A stretch of 64,000 nt of DNA, taken from Bartonella sp. CM31XJBT. GTDB lineage: Bacteria > Pseudomonadota > Alphaproteobacteria > Rhizobiales > Rhizobiaceae. The notes beneath the pieces are model-generated. The model had not been told where the DNA came from. It did not search any database and saw only the letters and a list, made by a program, of their open reading frames with translations. The stretch lies in the NCBI RefSeq assembly GCF_028618555.1, contig NZ_JAQITD010000005.1, positions 1 to 64,000 on the forward strand, written 5' to 3'. A program made the translations under genes and the position numbers. Positions 20,297 through 29,659 of the stretch are shown here, piece after piece; the stretch's first letter is position 1; each line of letters starts with the position of its first letter.

Positions 20297-22648
20297 ATGC
20301 CATCTTTTACACCTAGTCTTGAAGAGGTTTTACATCGTGCATTAACAATTGCTACTCAAGCACGGCATGAATATGCAACATTAGAGCATCTTCTACTTGC
20401 GCTGTTAGATGATGCCGATGCAAATTCCGTTATTCAGGCTTGCCAAGTAGATGTGGAGGAATTGCGAGAGCGCTTAACCAATTATCTTCGCTCAGAGTTA
20501 GATGAACAGATTAGAGCTGATGAGGATACAAAGCCTACAGCTTTTTTCCAGCGTGTTATCCAACGTGCGGTGATTCATGCACAATCGGCTGGAAAAGATG
20601 AAGTATCGGGGGCAAATGTTCTTGTTGCAATTTTTTCTGAACGTGAAAGCCATGCAGCATATTTTCTTCAAGAGATGGGAATGACACGCTATGATGCTGT
20701 ACGTTTTATTTCACAGGGTGTCACGCGTGATGATGGGTTATCCATGTTACTTGAAGGACTTGAAGAGCAATTAGATCAGCAGATTTCGGATAATGGTGAA
20801 AGAGGAACAAGTGCTTTAACGAATTATTGTGTTGATCTCAATTGTAAAGCACGTAATGGAAAAATTGATTTATTAATTGGCCGTGAAATGGAAATTTCAC
20901 GCATGATTCAGATTTTATGTCGAAGGTCGAAAAACAATCCGCTTTTGGTTGGTGATCCTGGAGTGGGGAAAACCGCTATAATTGAGGGATTGGCAAAACG
21001 CATTGTTGATGGGCAAGTACCTGAAGTTTTATCAAATGCAACAATATTTTCTCTTGATATGGGGGGACTTGTTGCAGGTACACGTTATCGCGGTGATTTT
21101 GAAGAACGCTTAAAGCAAGTTATTAAAGAGTTTGAGCTGTATCCAGATGCTATTTTATTTATTGATGAAATTCATACCTTAATTGGAGCAGGAGCGACAT
21201 TAGGGGGAAATATGGATGCAGCAAATCTTTTGAAACCTGTATTATCTTCTGGAACTATGCGATGTATTGGTTCGACGACTTATAGAGAATATCGCAAATT
21301 CTTTGAACAAGATCGTGCTTTAGAACGTCGTTTTCAGAAGATTGATATTAATGAACCTTCTGTTACAGATGCGATTAAGATTTTGCAAGGGATGAAGCCT
21401 TACTTTGAAGATTTTCATCAGATTAAATATACAGATCAGGCGATGAAGGCATCTGTAGAATTATCTTCACGTTATATAATTGATCGTAGGTTACCTGACA
21501 AAGCAATTGATATTATTGATGAAAGTGGCGCAGCGCAAAAGCTTTTGCCACAAAAACAACGCAAGAAGAGTATAGGTGTTAAAGAAATTGAAGCGACTGT
21601 TGCTACAATTGCAAGAATTCCACCAAAAACAGTTTCCCGGAATGATCAGAAGATACTGAGTAAGCTTGAAAGAGAACTCAAACATGTTGTTTATGGTCAA
21701 GATCAGGCAATTTCCATCTTAGTTTCATCCATAAAATTGGCGCGAGCAGGTTTACGCGAACCTGATAAACCAATAGGAAGTTATTTATTTTCAGGACCAA
21801 CAGGTGTAGGAAAAACTGAAGTTGCAAAACAGCTTGCATCATCTTTAGGCATTGAATTATTGCGTTTTGATATGTCAGAATATATGGAACGGCATACGAT
21901 AGCACGTTTAATCGGAGCACCTCCAGGTTATATAGGGTTTGATCAAGGAGGTCTCCTTACAGATGCCGTTGATCAGAAACCTCACGCAGTTCTATTGCTA
22001 GATGAGATTGAGAAAGCGCATCCAGAGTTATTTAATATTTTATTGCAGGTAATGGATTATGGTAGATTAACAGACCATAATGGTAAGAAAATTGATTTCC
22101 GCAATGTTATTTTGATTATGACGACCAATGCGGGTGCTTCAGATATGGCAAAATCAGCTATTGGATTTGGGAAAGTACATCGTGATGGTGAGGATATAGA
22201 AGCAATCAATCGGTTATTTACACCAGAATTTCGTAATCGGTTAGATGCAATTATTCCGTTTGCACCTTTATCTCATTTAATCATCAATCAGATAGTGCAA
22301 AAATTTATTTTTCAGCTTGAAGCACAATTAGCTGATCGGGGAATTTGTTTTGAATTAAGCCCTTCTGCAACTTTATGGCTTTCCAATAAAGGATATGATT
22401 CTCAGATGGGAGCACGCCCATTAGGGCGTGTTATACAAGAATATATTAAAAAGCCATTAGCTGATGAAATTTTATTTGGAAAGTTACGCAATGGTGGTAC
22501 CGTTCGCGTATTGACACAAAAATCAAATGGTAAAAAAGAAAGCTTACAGTTAGAAATTTCATCTTCCGATATATCTGTAAGTTCAAAGAAAAGTAAAATG
22601 GAAAATTTTACAAAAAAACGTGTAGGAAAAAAAAGCTCAACAACTTAA
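20297..22648 (+). CDS. clpA: ATP-dependent Clp protease ATP-binding subunit ClpA
   Basis: ClpA (783 residues) is the AAA+ unfoldase that feeds proteins to ClpP. The N-domain (about residues 1-145, beginning PSFTPSLEEVLHRALTIA) binds ClpS. The first ATPase module has Walker A GDPGVGKT (219-226) and Walker B ILFIDEIHT. The second has Walker A GPTGVGKT (500-507) and LLLDEIEKAHPE. The C-terminal tail after about residue 750 is basic and less conserved. There is no ClpB-type middle coiled coil, which separates it from ClpB. GAGGAG lies just before ATG 20297. Confidence 0.97.
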   Translation: MPSFTPSLEEVLHRALTIATQARHEYATLEHLLLALLDDADANSVIQACQVDVEELRERLTNYLRSELDEQIRADEDTKPTAFFQRVIQRAVIHAQSAGKDEVSGANVLVAIFSERESHAAYFLQEMGMTRYDAVRFISQGVTRDDGLSMLLEGLEEQLDQQISDNGERGTSALTNYCVDLNCKARNGKIDLLIGREMEISRMIQILCRRSKNNPLLVGDPGVGKTAIIEGLAKRIVDGQVPEVLSNATIFSLDMGGLVAGTRYRGDFEERLKQVIKEFELYPDAILFIDEIHTLIGAGATLGGNMDAANLLKPVLSSGTMRCIGSTTYREYRKFFEQDRALERRFQKIDINEPSVTDAIKILQGMKPYFEDFHQIKYTDQAMKASVELSSRYIIDRRLPDKAIDIIDESGAAQKLLPQKQRKKSIGVKEIEATVATIARIPPKTVSRNDQKILSKLERELKHVVYGQDQAISILVSSIKLARAGLREPDKPIGSYLFSGPTGVGKTEVAKQLASSLGIELLRFDMSEYMERHTIARLIGAPPGYIGFDQGGLLTDAVDQKPHAVLLLDEIEKAHPELFNILLQVMDYGRLTDHNGKKIDFRNVILIMTTNAGASDMAKSAIGFGKVHRDGEDIEAINRLFTPEFRNRLDAIIPFAPLSHLIINQIVQKFIFQLEAQLADRGICFELSPSATLWLSNKGYDSQMGARPLGRVIQEYIKKPLADEILFGKLRNGGTVRVLTQKSNGKKESLQLEISSSDISVSSKKSKMENFTKKRVGKKSSTT

Positions 22649-22655
22649 GAGTGTG

Positions 22656-23078
22656 TTATAAGGCAGCACGGATTTTTTTTGCATTCTCTTCAAGTATTTC
22701 TGTAGGTGTTATCATATCATTATGAGGGGTAAGTTCTATTCCCTTCATACGTGGTATAATATGAAAATGGAGGTGATAAACGGTTTGTTGACTAGCTGCT
22801 TCATTAAATTGCATGACAGTTATGCCATCTGCCTGAAAGGCTTTTTTGACGGCATTTGCAATTTTTTGAACAGCTTTAATAACAGGAAATAATGTTTCAG
22901 TATCTGCATCAAGTAAGTTTCTCGAGCCTTTTTTAGGAATGACCAGCGTATGACCTGGTGCCTGTGGCATGATATCCATAAATCCAATAACATCATCATC
23001 TTCGTAGACACGAACAGAAGGGATTTCATTGCGAATCAATTTAGCAAAAATATTGTTATTGTCGTAAGCTTGTTTCAT
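22656..23078 (-). CDS. HIT-family nucleotide hydrolase/transferase
   Basis: A 140-residue HIT (histidine triad) protein, likely acting on nucleotide phosphoramidates or AMP-linked adducts like HinT. The triad HLHFHIIPR sits at residues 102-110, preceded by FNEAASQQTVYHLHF. The N-terminal half contains the usual IFAKLIRNEIPSVRVYEDD and the PGHTLVIPKK strand. It converges with clpA, the two stops being about 7 bases apart. The natural substrate is not defined. Confidence 0.93.
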   Translation of the reverse strand: MKQAYDNNNIFAKLIRNEIPSVRVYEDDDVIGFMDIMPQAPGHTLVIPKKGSRNLLDADTETLFPVIKAVQKIANAVKKAFQADGITVMQFNEAASQQTVYHLHFHIIPRMKGIELTPHNDMITPTEILEENAKKIRAAL

Positions 23079-23212
23079 ACAAATATTTCCTTTTATTGTA
23101 AGTTTAAGATTCTAATTTAAAAACGAAAAAATGCAAGGTTTATCAGAGTGTAAGACAAAGAAGTATTTTGACTTCAGTTATATTTAGGATGGTGCACTGT
23201 CTTAATGAAGGT

Positions 23213-23674
23213 TTAGATTTCTATGATAGCTTCAACTTCTACAGGAACATCCATAGGAAGAGAGGCAACACCAATAGCAGAACGGGCGTGTTTTCCAATT
23301 TCACCAAGGATATTGACGAATAAATTAGAAGCTCCATTGGCAACAAAAGGAATATCGGTAAAATGAGAATCTACAGCCACAAAAACAGTAATTTTTACCA
23401 CACGTTTTATTTTATTTAAGTCACCCAGAGTTGCCTTGAGTTGCGCGAGAATATTGAGAGCGCAAGCTTCGGATGCTTTTTGGGCTTGTTCGGTATTCAC
23501 AGTTGCACCAGCTTTACCGATGGCTATTGGTTTTCCATTAATAAGAGGGAGTTGTCCAGAAATAAAGAGTTGATTGCCACTTTGTGAAGTGGTGATGTAA
23601 TTGGCAAGGGGGGAGATTACTTCAGGAAGAGTGATTCCGAACTTCTCTAAGTTTTTTTCAATCATATTGGTCAT
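23213..23674 (-). CDS. RidA-family (YjgF/YER057c/UK114) protein
   Basis: A 153-residue cytosolic protein of the RidA superfamily. These are trimers that often hydrolyse reactive enamine/imine intermediates released by PLP enzymes. Signs are GNQLFISGQLPLINGKPIAIG and the C-terminal RSAIGVASLPMDVPVEVEAI, with the arginine that binds the substrate carboxylate in active members. The length is nearer the alphaproteobacterial subgroup than to E. coli RidA (128 residues). It is divergent from eipB. Confidence 0.9.
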   Translation of the reverse strand: MTNMIEKNLEKFGITLPEVISPLANYITTSQSGNQLFISGQLPLINGKPIAIGKAGATVNTEQAQKASEACALNILAQLKATLGDLNKIKRVVKITVFVAVDSHFTDIPFVANGASNLFVNILGEIGKHARSAIGVASLPMDVPVEVEAIIEI

Positions 23675-23819
23675 AATGTTAACTCCATAGCTGCTCTATA
23701 ATATATTCATTGCATAATCTATTTTTTGATTTAAGAAAATGTGTGGTTAATTGAGAAATTAGCCTTTTTTGCCTTATTGTATGATGTTATGCAACGGGGA
23801 TAAAGTTCGGAAGTTGGGA

Positions 23820-24656
23820 ATGATTAGATCATTATTTATAATAATTTTATATATTGTTTTTTTATGTACTGCGAGAGCTGAAGAGCCCATTTTTATTGTG
23901 CCTCATCGAGCAATTTATGATTTTCATCTCGATAGTGTTTCTCATGAAATGACAATTTCTGCGATGTCAGGACGAATGGTTTACGAGCTTACTGGTTCGG
24001 CATGCCAAGGCTATAGCACACGTTTTCGTTTCATTAGCCGTGTTCACATTGAAGATATGCCAGTACGTTTGACGGATCAACAGACGACGAGTTATGAGAC
24101 AGGAGACAGCCGTACATTTCGTTTTAATATCACAGATCAAGAGGGAGAAGAGGTTGTGCATCGTGCCGAGGGGGTTGCGGAGCGTACTCAAGATGGTATT
24201 ACAGTTACCTTAAAAAAGCCAAAGGAAAAAGAGTATAAGCTTGCAATGGCTGAATTTCCAATAATGCAACTAAAAAATATTATCCGCCATGCAAAAGCAG
24301 GAGATCATTTTTACAATGTTACTGTATTTGATGGGACAAATAAAGCAGATAAAGTTATAAAAGAAAGTATCGTCATCGGGGAAAAGAAGACGCTTTTATC
24401 TGATAGCGAAACGGAAAAAGTAAGAAAATTGGATGAAGAAGAATATTGGCCTGTTACAATTTCTTATTTTGATGATGGAGAAAATAAAGATGGTTTGCCG
24501 GTTTATCGTAGCAGTTTTCTCTTACATGAGAATGGTGTCATGCGTGATCTTCATATAGATTATGGAACTTTTTCAGTGCGTGCAAAATTGAACAGTCTCG
24601 AATTCTTGGAACTTGGAAAAGATCTTAATCAATGTGAAAATGCAAATATTAAATGA
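23820..24656 (+). CDS. eipB: EipB/DUF1849-family periplasmic cell-envelope protein
   Basis: A 278-residue protein of the DUF1849 family. Its Brucella member EipB is a periplasmic beta-spiral protein needed for envelope integrity. I start at ATG 23820 (MIRSLFIIILYIVFLCTARA), which gives a clean signal peptide cut near residue 20 and has GGAAG 7 bases upstream; the open frame extends 17 codons more. The two cysteines that form a disulfide in the Brucella protein have counterparts: Cys62 (TGSACQGY) and Cys272 near the end. YELTGSACQGYSTRFRF and PVTISYFDDGE are family-like stretches. Confidence 0.85.
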   Translation: MIRSLFIIILYIVFLCTARAEEPIFIVPHRAIYDFHLDSVSHEMTISAMSGRMVYELTGSACQGYSTRFRFISRVHIEDMPVRLTDQQTTSYETGDSRTFRFNITDQEGEEVVHRAEGVAERTQDGITVTLKKPKEKEYKLAMAEFPIMQLKNIIRHAKAGDHFYNVTVFDGTNKADKVIKESIVIGEKKTLLSDSETEKVRKLDEEEYWPVTISYFDDGENKDGLPVYRSSFLLHENGVMRDLHIDYGTFSVRAKLNSLEFLELGKDLNQCENANIK

Positions 24657-24699
24657 TTAAAGAAAATAACTTGAAAAAGAATCAAATATTAGTATGTTT

Positions 24700-24823
24700 G
24701 CGCTATTCCACACGCGGAGTCTGGGTGTTTGCAAATGATCTGTGAGAAAATTCTAGCAAGCATCCGCCGGTAGCAGGTCTTTCTGCTTTTTCCGCGGAGG
24801 TTGAACCGGAAAGGATAAGATTT
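24700..24823 (+). promoter_or_regulatory. GC-rich leader of rpsB
   Basis: The 167-base gap before rpsB becomes GC-rich and foldable. AGCAG/CTGCT encloses GTCTTT (24773-24788), nested within a possible TCCGC/GCGGA pairing (24761-24797). Other bacteria have an S2-controlled leader at this place. I see the folding potential but not a match to a known class. Confidence 0.3.
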
Positions 24824-25603
24824 ATGGCACTACCCGATTTTACTATGCACCAGCTTTTAGAAGCCGGTGTGCATTTTGGTCACCAGACTCATCGCTGGAA
24901 TCCCAAAATGACTCCCTATATTTATGGTCAGCGTAATAATATCCATATTATTGACCTTGCTCAGACCGTTCCACTTTTACACCAAGCGCTTAAACTTGTT
25001 TCAGATACTGTAGCGCGTGGTGGTCGTATTCTCTTTGTTGGTACGAAACGGCAAGCATCTGACATTATCGCAGATGCGGCGAATCGTTCCGCCCAGTATT
25101 ACGTTAATGCACGTTGGCTTGGCGGCATGCTCACAAACTGGAAAACGATTTCCAATTCGATCCATCGTTTGCGGAAGCTTGATAAAATTCTTGCTGCTGA
25201 AGCGCAAGGCTTTACCAAAAAGGAACGTTTAAATCTTGAACGTGATCGTGAAAAGCTTAATCGTGCGCTTGGTGGTATTAAAGATATGGGTTCTGTTCCA
25301 GATCTTATTTTTGTTATCGATACGAATAAAGAAAATATTGCACTCCAAGAAGCAAAACGTTTAGGTATTCCAGTGATTGCTATTATTGATACCAATTGTG
25401 ATCCCGATGACGTAACACATCCAATACCAGGTAATGACGATGCTTCACGTGCAATTTCTCTTTATTGCGATCTTTTTGCCCGTGCTGCTCTTGATGGTAT
25501 TGCACGCCAGCAAGGAGCAATGGGTATCGATTTAGGAGCTCAAGTTGATGCACCTGTGGAGCCTATTTTGGAAGAAAATGCAGTTTCAGAAGTTTCTGAA
25601 TAA
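24824..25603 (+). CDS. rpsB: 30S ribosomal protein S2
   Basis: S2 (259 residues) binds the small-subunit body late in assembly and helps dock S1. The N-terminal signature is [19 protein letters not shown]. Later motifs include [45 protein letters not shown] and [23 protein letters not shown] precedes ATG 24824. The C-terminal tail of about 30 residues is acidic ([16 protein letters not shown]), as often in alphaproteobacteria. tsf follows after about 100 bases. Confidence 0.97.
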   Translation: MALPDFTMHQLLEAGVHFGHQTHRWNPKMTPYIYGQRNNIHIIDLAQTVPLLHQALKLVSDTVARGGRILFVGTKRQASDIIADAANRSAQYYVNARWLGGMLTNWKTISNSIHRLRKLDKILAAEAQGFTKKERLNLERDREKLNRALGGIKDMGSVPDLIFVIDTNKENIALQEAKRLGIPVIAIIDTNCDPDDVTHPIPGNDDASRAISLYCDLFARAALDGIARQQGAMGIDLGAQVDAPVEPILEENAVSEVSE

Positions 25604-25609
25604 TATAAA

Positions 25610-25680
25610 ACGCCTAATTAAGGTACTTTTATTGTCTAAAGAAGAAGTTATAGGCGTGCAGAGGGATTTTGCACGCTTTC
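25610..25680 (+). terminator. Two-state hairpin/attenuator in the rpsB-tsf spacer
   Basis: GCGTGCA (25654-25660) pairs with TGCACGC (25670-25676) around a 9-base loop and is followed by TTTC, a terminator-like structure. Its left arm overlaps TAGGCGT (25651-25657), which can instead pair perfectly with ACGCCTA (25610-25616) just after the rpsB stop. The two folds exclude each other. This could set the S2:EF-Ts ratio. Confidence 0.5.
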
Positions 25681-25705
25681 ACTGTTACAAAATAAAGAGG
25701 CAAAT

Positions 25706-26629
25706 ATGAGCATTACTGCTGCACAAGTAAAAGAACTTCGAGAATTATCTGGCGCTGGTATGATGGACTGTAAAGCCGCTCTAGCAGAGACCAATGGTGA
25801 TATGGAAGCTGCTGTTGATTGGCTTCGTAAAAAAGGAATAGCTAAAGCAGATAAAAAGGCTGGTCGTACAGCAGCTGAGGGATTAATCGGAGTCGTATCA
25901 AAAGATTCACATGCAGTTTTGGTTGAGATTAATTCTGAAACAGATTTTGTTGCACGCAATGATGGATTCCAAGACATTGTGCGTAAAGTAGCAACTGCTG
26001 CCTTAGATACGCTAGGGGATGTTGAATCTGTTTCTGTTTCTCTTTATCCAGGCTCTGAGAAGACTGTAGAGCTTACGATTAAAGATGCAATTGGTACAAT
26101 TGGCGAAAATATGACATTTCGTCGTTCCGCTAAATTGTCTGTTGAGAATGGTGTTGTTGCGACTTATATACACAATAGTGTGGCTGATGGGCTTGGAAAA
26201 CTTGGTGTTTTGGTTGCGATTGAAACAACAGGAAATAAGGAAGCTGCTCTTGCTTTTGGTCGGCAGGTCGCGATGCATATTGCGGCAACCAATCCATTAG
26301 CACTTACAGCACAAGATGTTGATGCTGCTGCTGTTGAGCGTGAAAAAGCAATTTTTTCAGATCAAGCACGTCAGTCTGGAAAACCTGAAAATATCATTGA
26401 AAAAATGGTAGAAGGACGTATGCGTAAGTTTTTTGAAGAGGTTGTTTTGCTTTCTCAAGCTTTTGTTATGAATCCTGATATAACTGTTGAGGCCGCTTTA
26501 AAGGATGCTGAGAAATCAATTGGTGCTCCAGCAAAAATTACAGGCTTTATTCGTTTTGCATTAGGTGAAGGTGTGGAAAAAGAGGAGTCTGATTTTGCTG
26601 CAGAGGTTGCTGCTGCTGTAAAAGGCTAG
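25706..26629 (+). CDS. tsf: Elongation factor Ts
   Basis: EF-Ts (307 residues) recycles EF-Tu by releasing GDP. The N-terminal UBA-like domain shows [20 protein letters not shown]. The core carries [18 protein letters not shown] and [11 protein letters not shown], and the coiled coil or dimer part follows with [34 protein letters not shown] precedes ATG 25706. It is the second gene of the conserved rpsB-tsf-pyrH-frr cluster. Confidence 0.97.
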   Translation: MSITAAQVKELRELSGAGMMDCKAALAETNGDMEAAVDWLRKKGIAKADKKAGRTAAEGLIGVVSKDSHAVLVEINSETDFVARNDGFQDIVRKVATAALDTLGDVESVSVSLYPGSEKTVELTIKDAIGTIGENMTFRRSAKLSVENGVVATYIHNSVADGLGKLGVLVAIETTGNKEAALAFGRQVAMHIAATNPLALTAQDVDAAAVEREKAIFSDQARQSGKPENIIEKMVEGRMRKFFEEVVLLSQAFVMNPDITVEAALKDAEKSIGAPAKITGFIRFALGEGVEKEESDFAAEVAAAVKG

Positions 26630-26709
26630 TTATTGCAAACTCTTGAACAGAGATTTAAAGTCATATCGTTGGTTGTAGAATCTCTGAGGGGAACAATGTA
26701 ATTGTTGAG

Positions 26710-26738
26710 AGGGCGTCACGTGAAAAAAGTGGTGCCCT
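26710..26738 (+). promoter_or_regulatory. Strong hairpin in the tsf-pyrH spacer
   Basis: AGGGCGTCAC (26710-26719) pairs over 10 positions, two of them G-T, with GTGGTGCCCT (26729-26738) around an A-rich 9-base loop. No T-run follows, so it is more likely an mRNA-stability or processing element than a terminator. Confidence 0.4.
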
Positions 26739-26786
26739 TCGTGATGTCAAAAGCAAAAAGTAAATGGGCTTTTGGGGAGATTATTA

Positions 26787-27506
26787 ATGGCATTAGCACT
26801 TCCGTATAAACGTATTCTTTTAAAGGCTTCTGGTGAAGCTCTTATGGGAGGGCAGAATTTTGGCATTGATGTTTCTGTTGTAGACCGTATTGCCGCTGAT
26901 ATTGCAGAAGTGCGCACAATGGGGATAGAAGTTGCGGTTGTTATCGGTGGGGGAAATATTTTTCGTGGCGTTGCTGTTGCTTCGCATGGTGGGGACCGAG
27001 TGACAGGTGATCATATGGGAATGCTTGCAACTGCTATTAACTCTTTAGCATTGCGAACATCTTTGACAAAATTAGGGGTTGAAACTGTTGTACTCTCTGC
27101 GATTGCTATGCCACAAATTTGTGAAAGTTTCTCGCAACGTAAAGCAATAGCTTATATGAATCAGGGAAAAGTTGTTATTTTTGCAGGTGGTACAGGAAAT
27201 CCATTTTTTACCACTGATTCTGCTGCTACTTTACGTGCAGCAGAAATTGGTGCGGATGTCCTTCTTAAAGGAACACAAGTTGATGGTATTTATTCAGCAG
27301 ATCCAAAAATAGACCCTACGGCTAAGCGTTTTGACCAATTAACACATGTTGAAGTTTTGCAATGGGGATTATCTGTTATGGATTCAACGGCGGTCACTTT
27401 AGCACGTGAGAACAATGTACCGATTATTGTGTATTCCATTCATGAAAAAGGCGGTTTGGCTAAGGTCTTGAATGGAACAGGACGCTTTACAATAGTATCG
27501 GAATAA
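26787..27506 (+). CDS. pyrH: Uridylate kinase
   Basis: PyrH (239 residues) phosphorylates UMP to UDP in pyrimidine synthesis and belongs to the amino acid kinase family. I use ATG 26787 ([21 protein letters not shown]), with GGGGAGA upstream. Signatures are [13 protein letters not shown] (phosphate loop), [42 protein letters not shown] and [17 protein letters not shown]. Length and position between tsf and frr are standard. Confidence 0.97.
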   Translation: MALALPYKRILLKASGEALMGGQNFGIDVSVVDRIAADIAEVRTMGIEVAVVIGGGNIFRGVAVASHGGDRVTGDHMGMLATAINSLALRTSLTKLGVETVVLSAIAMPQICESFSQRKAIAYMNQGKVVIFAGGTGNPFFTTDSAATLRAAEIGADVLLKGTQVDGIYSADPKIDPTAKRFDQLTHVEVLQWGLSVMDSTAVTLARENNVPIIVYSIHEKGGLAKVLNGTGRFTIVSE

Positions 27507-27543
27507 GGGTAAGCTTCAAAGGACAATTGAAGGAGACAGGAAT

Positions 27544-28104
27544 ATGAATGTTACATCAATTATGGATGATCTGAAACGTCGCATGGATGGTGCCATTACG
27601 GCTTTTAAACATGAATTAGGTGGTTTGCGGACTGGACGTGCATCGGCCAGTTTATTAGAGCCGTTGACCGTTGAATCTTATGGTTCTGTTGTGCATATAA
27701 ATCAGGTTGCTAATATTTCTGTTCCCGAACCTCGGATGCTTTCTGTTTCTGTATGGGATAAAACGATGGTCGGAGCTGTAGAGCGCGCTATTCGCGATTC
27801 TGGTCTTGGTTTAAATCCCATAACTGATGGTACGAATCTACGTATTCCTTTGCCTGAGTTGAATGAAGAGCGCCGTAAAGAACTTGTAAAAATTGCGCAT
27901 CACTATGCAGAGCAAGCGCGTGTTGCTACACGTCATGTCCGTCGGGATGGTCTGGACAATTTGAAAAAGTTAGAAAAAGATGGTGAAATTGGACAAGATG
28001 AAGCCCATAGTTTGTCTGAAAAAGTTCAAAAACTCACAGATGAAACTATTGCTGATATTGATAAAATTTTAGCCGTAAAAGAATCTGAAATTATGCACGT
28101 TTAA
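27544..28104 (+). CDS. frr: Ribosome recycling factor
   Basis: RRF (186 residues) splits post-termination ribosomes together with EF-G. Characteristic segments are [44 protein letters not shown]-like [20 protein letters not shown], and [11 protein letters not shown]-like [33 protein letters not shown] precedes ATG 27544. In relatives the next gene is uppS. Here 0.7 kb of non-coding DNA follows before cdsA. Confidence 0.97.
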   Translation: MNVTSIMDDLKRRMDGAITAFKHELGGLRTGRASASLLEPLTVESYGSVVHINQVANISVPEPRMLSVSVWDKTMVGAVERAIRDSGLGLNPITDGTNLRIPLPELNEERRKELVKIAHHYAEQARVATRHVRRDGLDNLKKLEKDGEIGQDEAHSLSEKVQKLTDETIADIDKILAVKESEIMHV

Positions 28105-28250
28105 GACGGTTTTGTCGCTAGAAAAAAGATGTTACACTCCCAAGCCTGTAAATTGTTTCTAGGGATAATAGGAGGGGTGGTGTGTTCTGTGATAGCAAGG
28201 TGTGATGCAGGAAGGTATTCTATCATTTTGATATGGGAGAGACTGATTTG

Positions 28251-28300
28251 AAAGGGCAGATGTTTAAATTTTTTAATCTGCGTGGTAAATCATGCCCTTT
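28251..28300 (+). other. Nested stem-loop downstream of frr
   Basis: AAAGGGCA (28251-28258) pairs perfectly with TGCCCTTT (28293-28300). Inside, AGAT (28258-28261) can pair with ATCT (28276-28279), competing for one base. No T-run follows. It may be the 3' end of the frr mRNA, a processing site, or part of a small RNA. Confidence 0.35.
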
Positions 28301-28403
28301 GCTGGAAGACACTATTTAACAGCATAGTGTGGGCTTTTAGTTGAGTACGTCTTTGTTAAACTGCATAATGAAAGCATTATTAGAAATTATTCAAATATTC
28401 TAA

Positions 28404-28448
28404 GATGAAGGTTGGGGAAAGAATATTAAGCCTAACCTTTCTCTTATT
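28404..28448 (+). terminator. Possible terminator in the frr-cdsA gap
   Basis: AAGGTTGGG (starting near 28406) pairs with CCTAACCTT (ending near 28440) using one G-T pair, with a loop of about 15 bases, followed by TCTCTTATTTCTC. The tail is T-rich but broken. It could end the rpsB-frr transcript. Confidence 0.4.
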
Positions 28449-28828
28449 TCTCATTATAAAACATGTGGGTATGATCGATCAAGCAGATGTTATGTGGCGT
28501 AATTCGTTTTTTAATGACGAATAGTTGATAGAAAAGTGTTTTTATACGAAACCTATATTAGTTAATTTGTATGGGGTAGAGGTAGCTGCTTTTTCATTTT
28601 ATATTTGAGAAAATATTAAAAAAATATTTAGGATTAATCTTGACTGAGATTTTTGAAGCTGTTTTCATTGATTATTAGTCTCATAAGCGCTATCTTAGTA
28701 GACTGAATTATTTATGATAAATTATAAGAGAAATTATACAGGTATGAGATAAAAACACTGCGTAGGGGAATTTTTCTTGCGTTAATTTCAGGGCTTGTAT
28801 TTTCTATTTTTATTGTTTGGATGTTGTT

Positions 28829-29644
28829 TTGTCTAATTTGGTTTATCGTATTCTGACAGCTTTTGTTTTTGGCGTTATTGCGTTGTATCTAACATGGTTG
28901 GGAGGAAACTTCTTTTTTTTATTTGTATGGTGTATTGGCGGTTTTGTTCTTTATGAGTGGATGAGTATTACTAAAGAGAAGTGGTGTGTTTTACAAAAAA
29001 TATTAGCAAGTATCTTTTACTTGATCTTTGGCTTTTTTTTAGTGTTGAGTGTATCTGCTCCGTTGATTTTTTGTGTTTTAATCGTTTTGGCTGCGGTGTT
29101 GGCTATTATATCTATAAAAAAGAGTGGTTGGGTTTTTTGTGGTTTTTTATATGCATCTTTTCCTGTTGTTGCTTTATGCTTTCTACGGGATCATGAAATG
29201 TTGGGGTTCCAAGTTGTTATTTTCTTATTTACGATAGTGTGGGGAACAGATATTGGTGGTTATTTTATCGGACGTGCATTAGGGGGCCCTAAATTAGCAC
29301 CACAATTTTCTCCTAATAAAACATGGTCAGGAGCACTTGGTGGTACATTTGTCGGAGTTTTCGGTGGTATATGGGTTGCTTTTGGATTTTTTGATATAAA
29401 TTTAGCTAGTTTTTTTGTGCCACTCCTTACACTTGTTTTATCAATTGTTTCACAATTGAGTGATTTAGGGCAATCGTGGCTCAAAAGACGGTTTTCTGTT
29501 AAAGATTCTAGTTCTTTATTGCCTGGACATGGTGGTTTTATGGATCGTATAGATGGATTGGTAGGGGCAGCTTTTCTTCTTTATTTAATTGGTTCATTTA
29601 TGTCTGATATGGATGCGCCTTTTAATCTTTTTAGTATGATCTAA
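28829..29644 (+). CDS. cdsA: Phosphatidate cytidylyltransferase (CDP-diglyceride synthase)
   Basis: A 271-residue inner-membrane enzyme making CDP-diacylglycerol from phosphatidic acid and CTP. It has about eight hydrophobic segments. The family signature near the end is intact: LKRRFSVKDSSSLLPGHGGF followed by MDRIDGL. No ATG or GTG gives a full N-terminus. TTG 28829 gives MSNLVYRILTAFVFG, with GGATG 5 bases before it; TTG 28817 is an alternative. The gene is followed immediately by rseP. Odd points are the TTG start and the missing uppS upstream. Confidence 0.92.
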   Translation: MSNLVYRILTAFVFGVIALYLTWLGGNFFFLFVWCIGGFVLYEWMSITKEKWCVLQKILASIFYLIFGFFLVLSVSAPLIFCVLIVLAAVLAIISIKKSGWVFCGFLYASFPVVALCFLRDHEMLGFQVVIFLFTIVWGTDIGGYFIGRALGGPKLAPQFSPNKTWSGALGGTFVGVFGGIWVAFGFFDINLASFFVPLLTLVLSIVSQLSDLGQSWLKRRFSVKDSSSLLPGHGGFMDRIDGLVGAAFLLYLIGSFMSDMDAPFNLFSMI

Positions 29645-29659
29645 TTGGGAGAAGATCGT

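Larger units (their letters stand above)
28105..28828. other. Non-coding gap where uppS is expected
   Basis: About 720 bases lie between frr and cdsA with no credible gene. I looked for the undecaprenyl diphosphate synthase motifs (HIAIIMDGNGRWA, RFSTENWRRP-like) in all forward frames and found none, even in fragments. The stretch contains two hairpins, listed separately, and an AT-rich run-up to cdsA that may hold its promoter. Confidence 0.6.
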
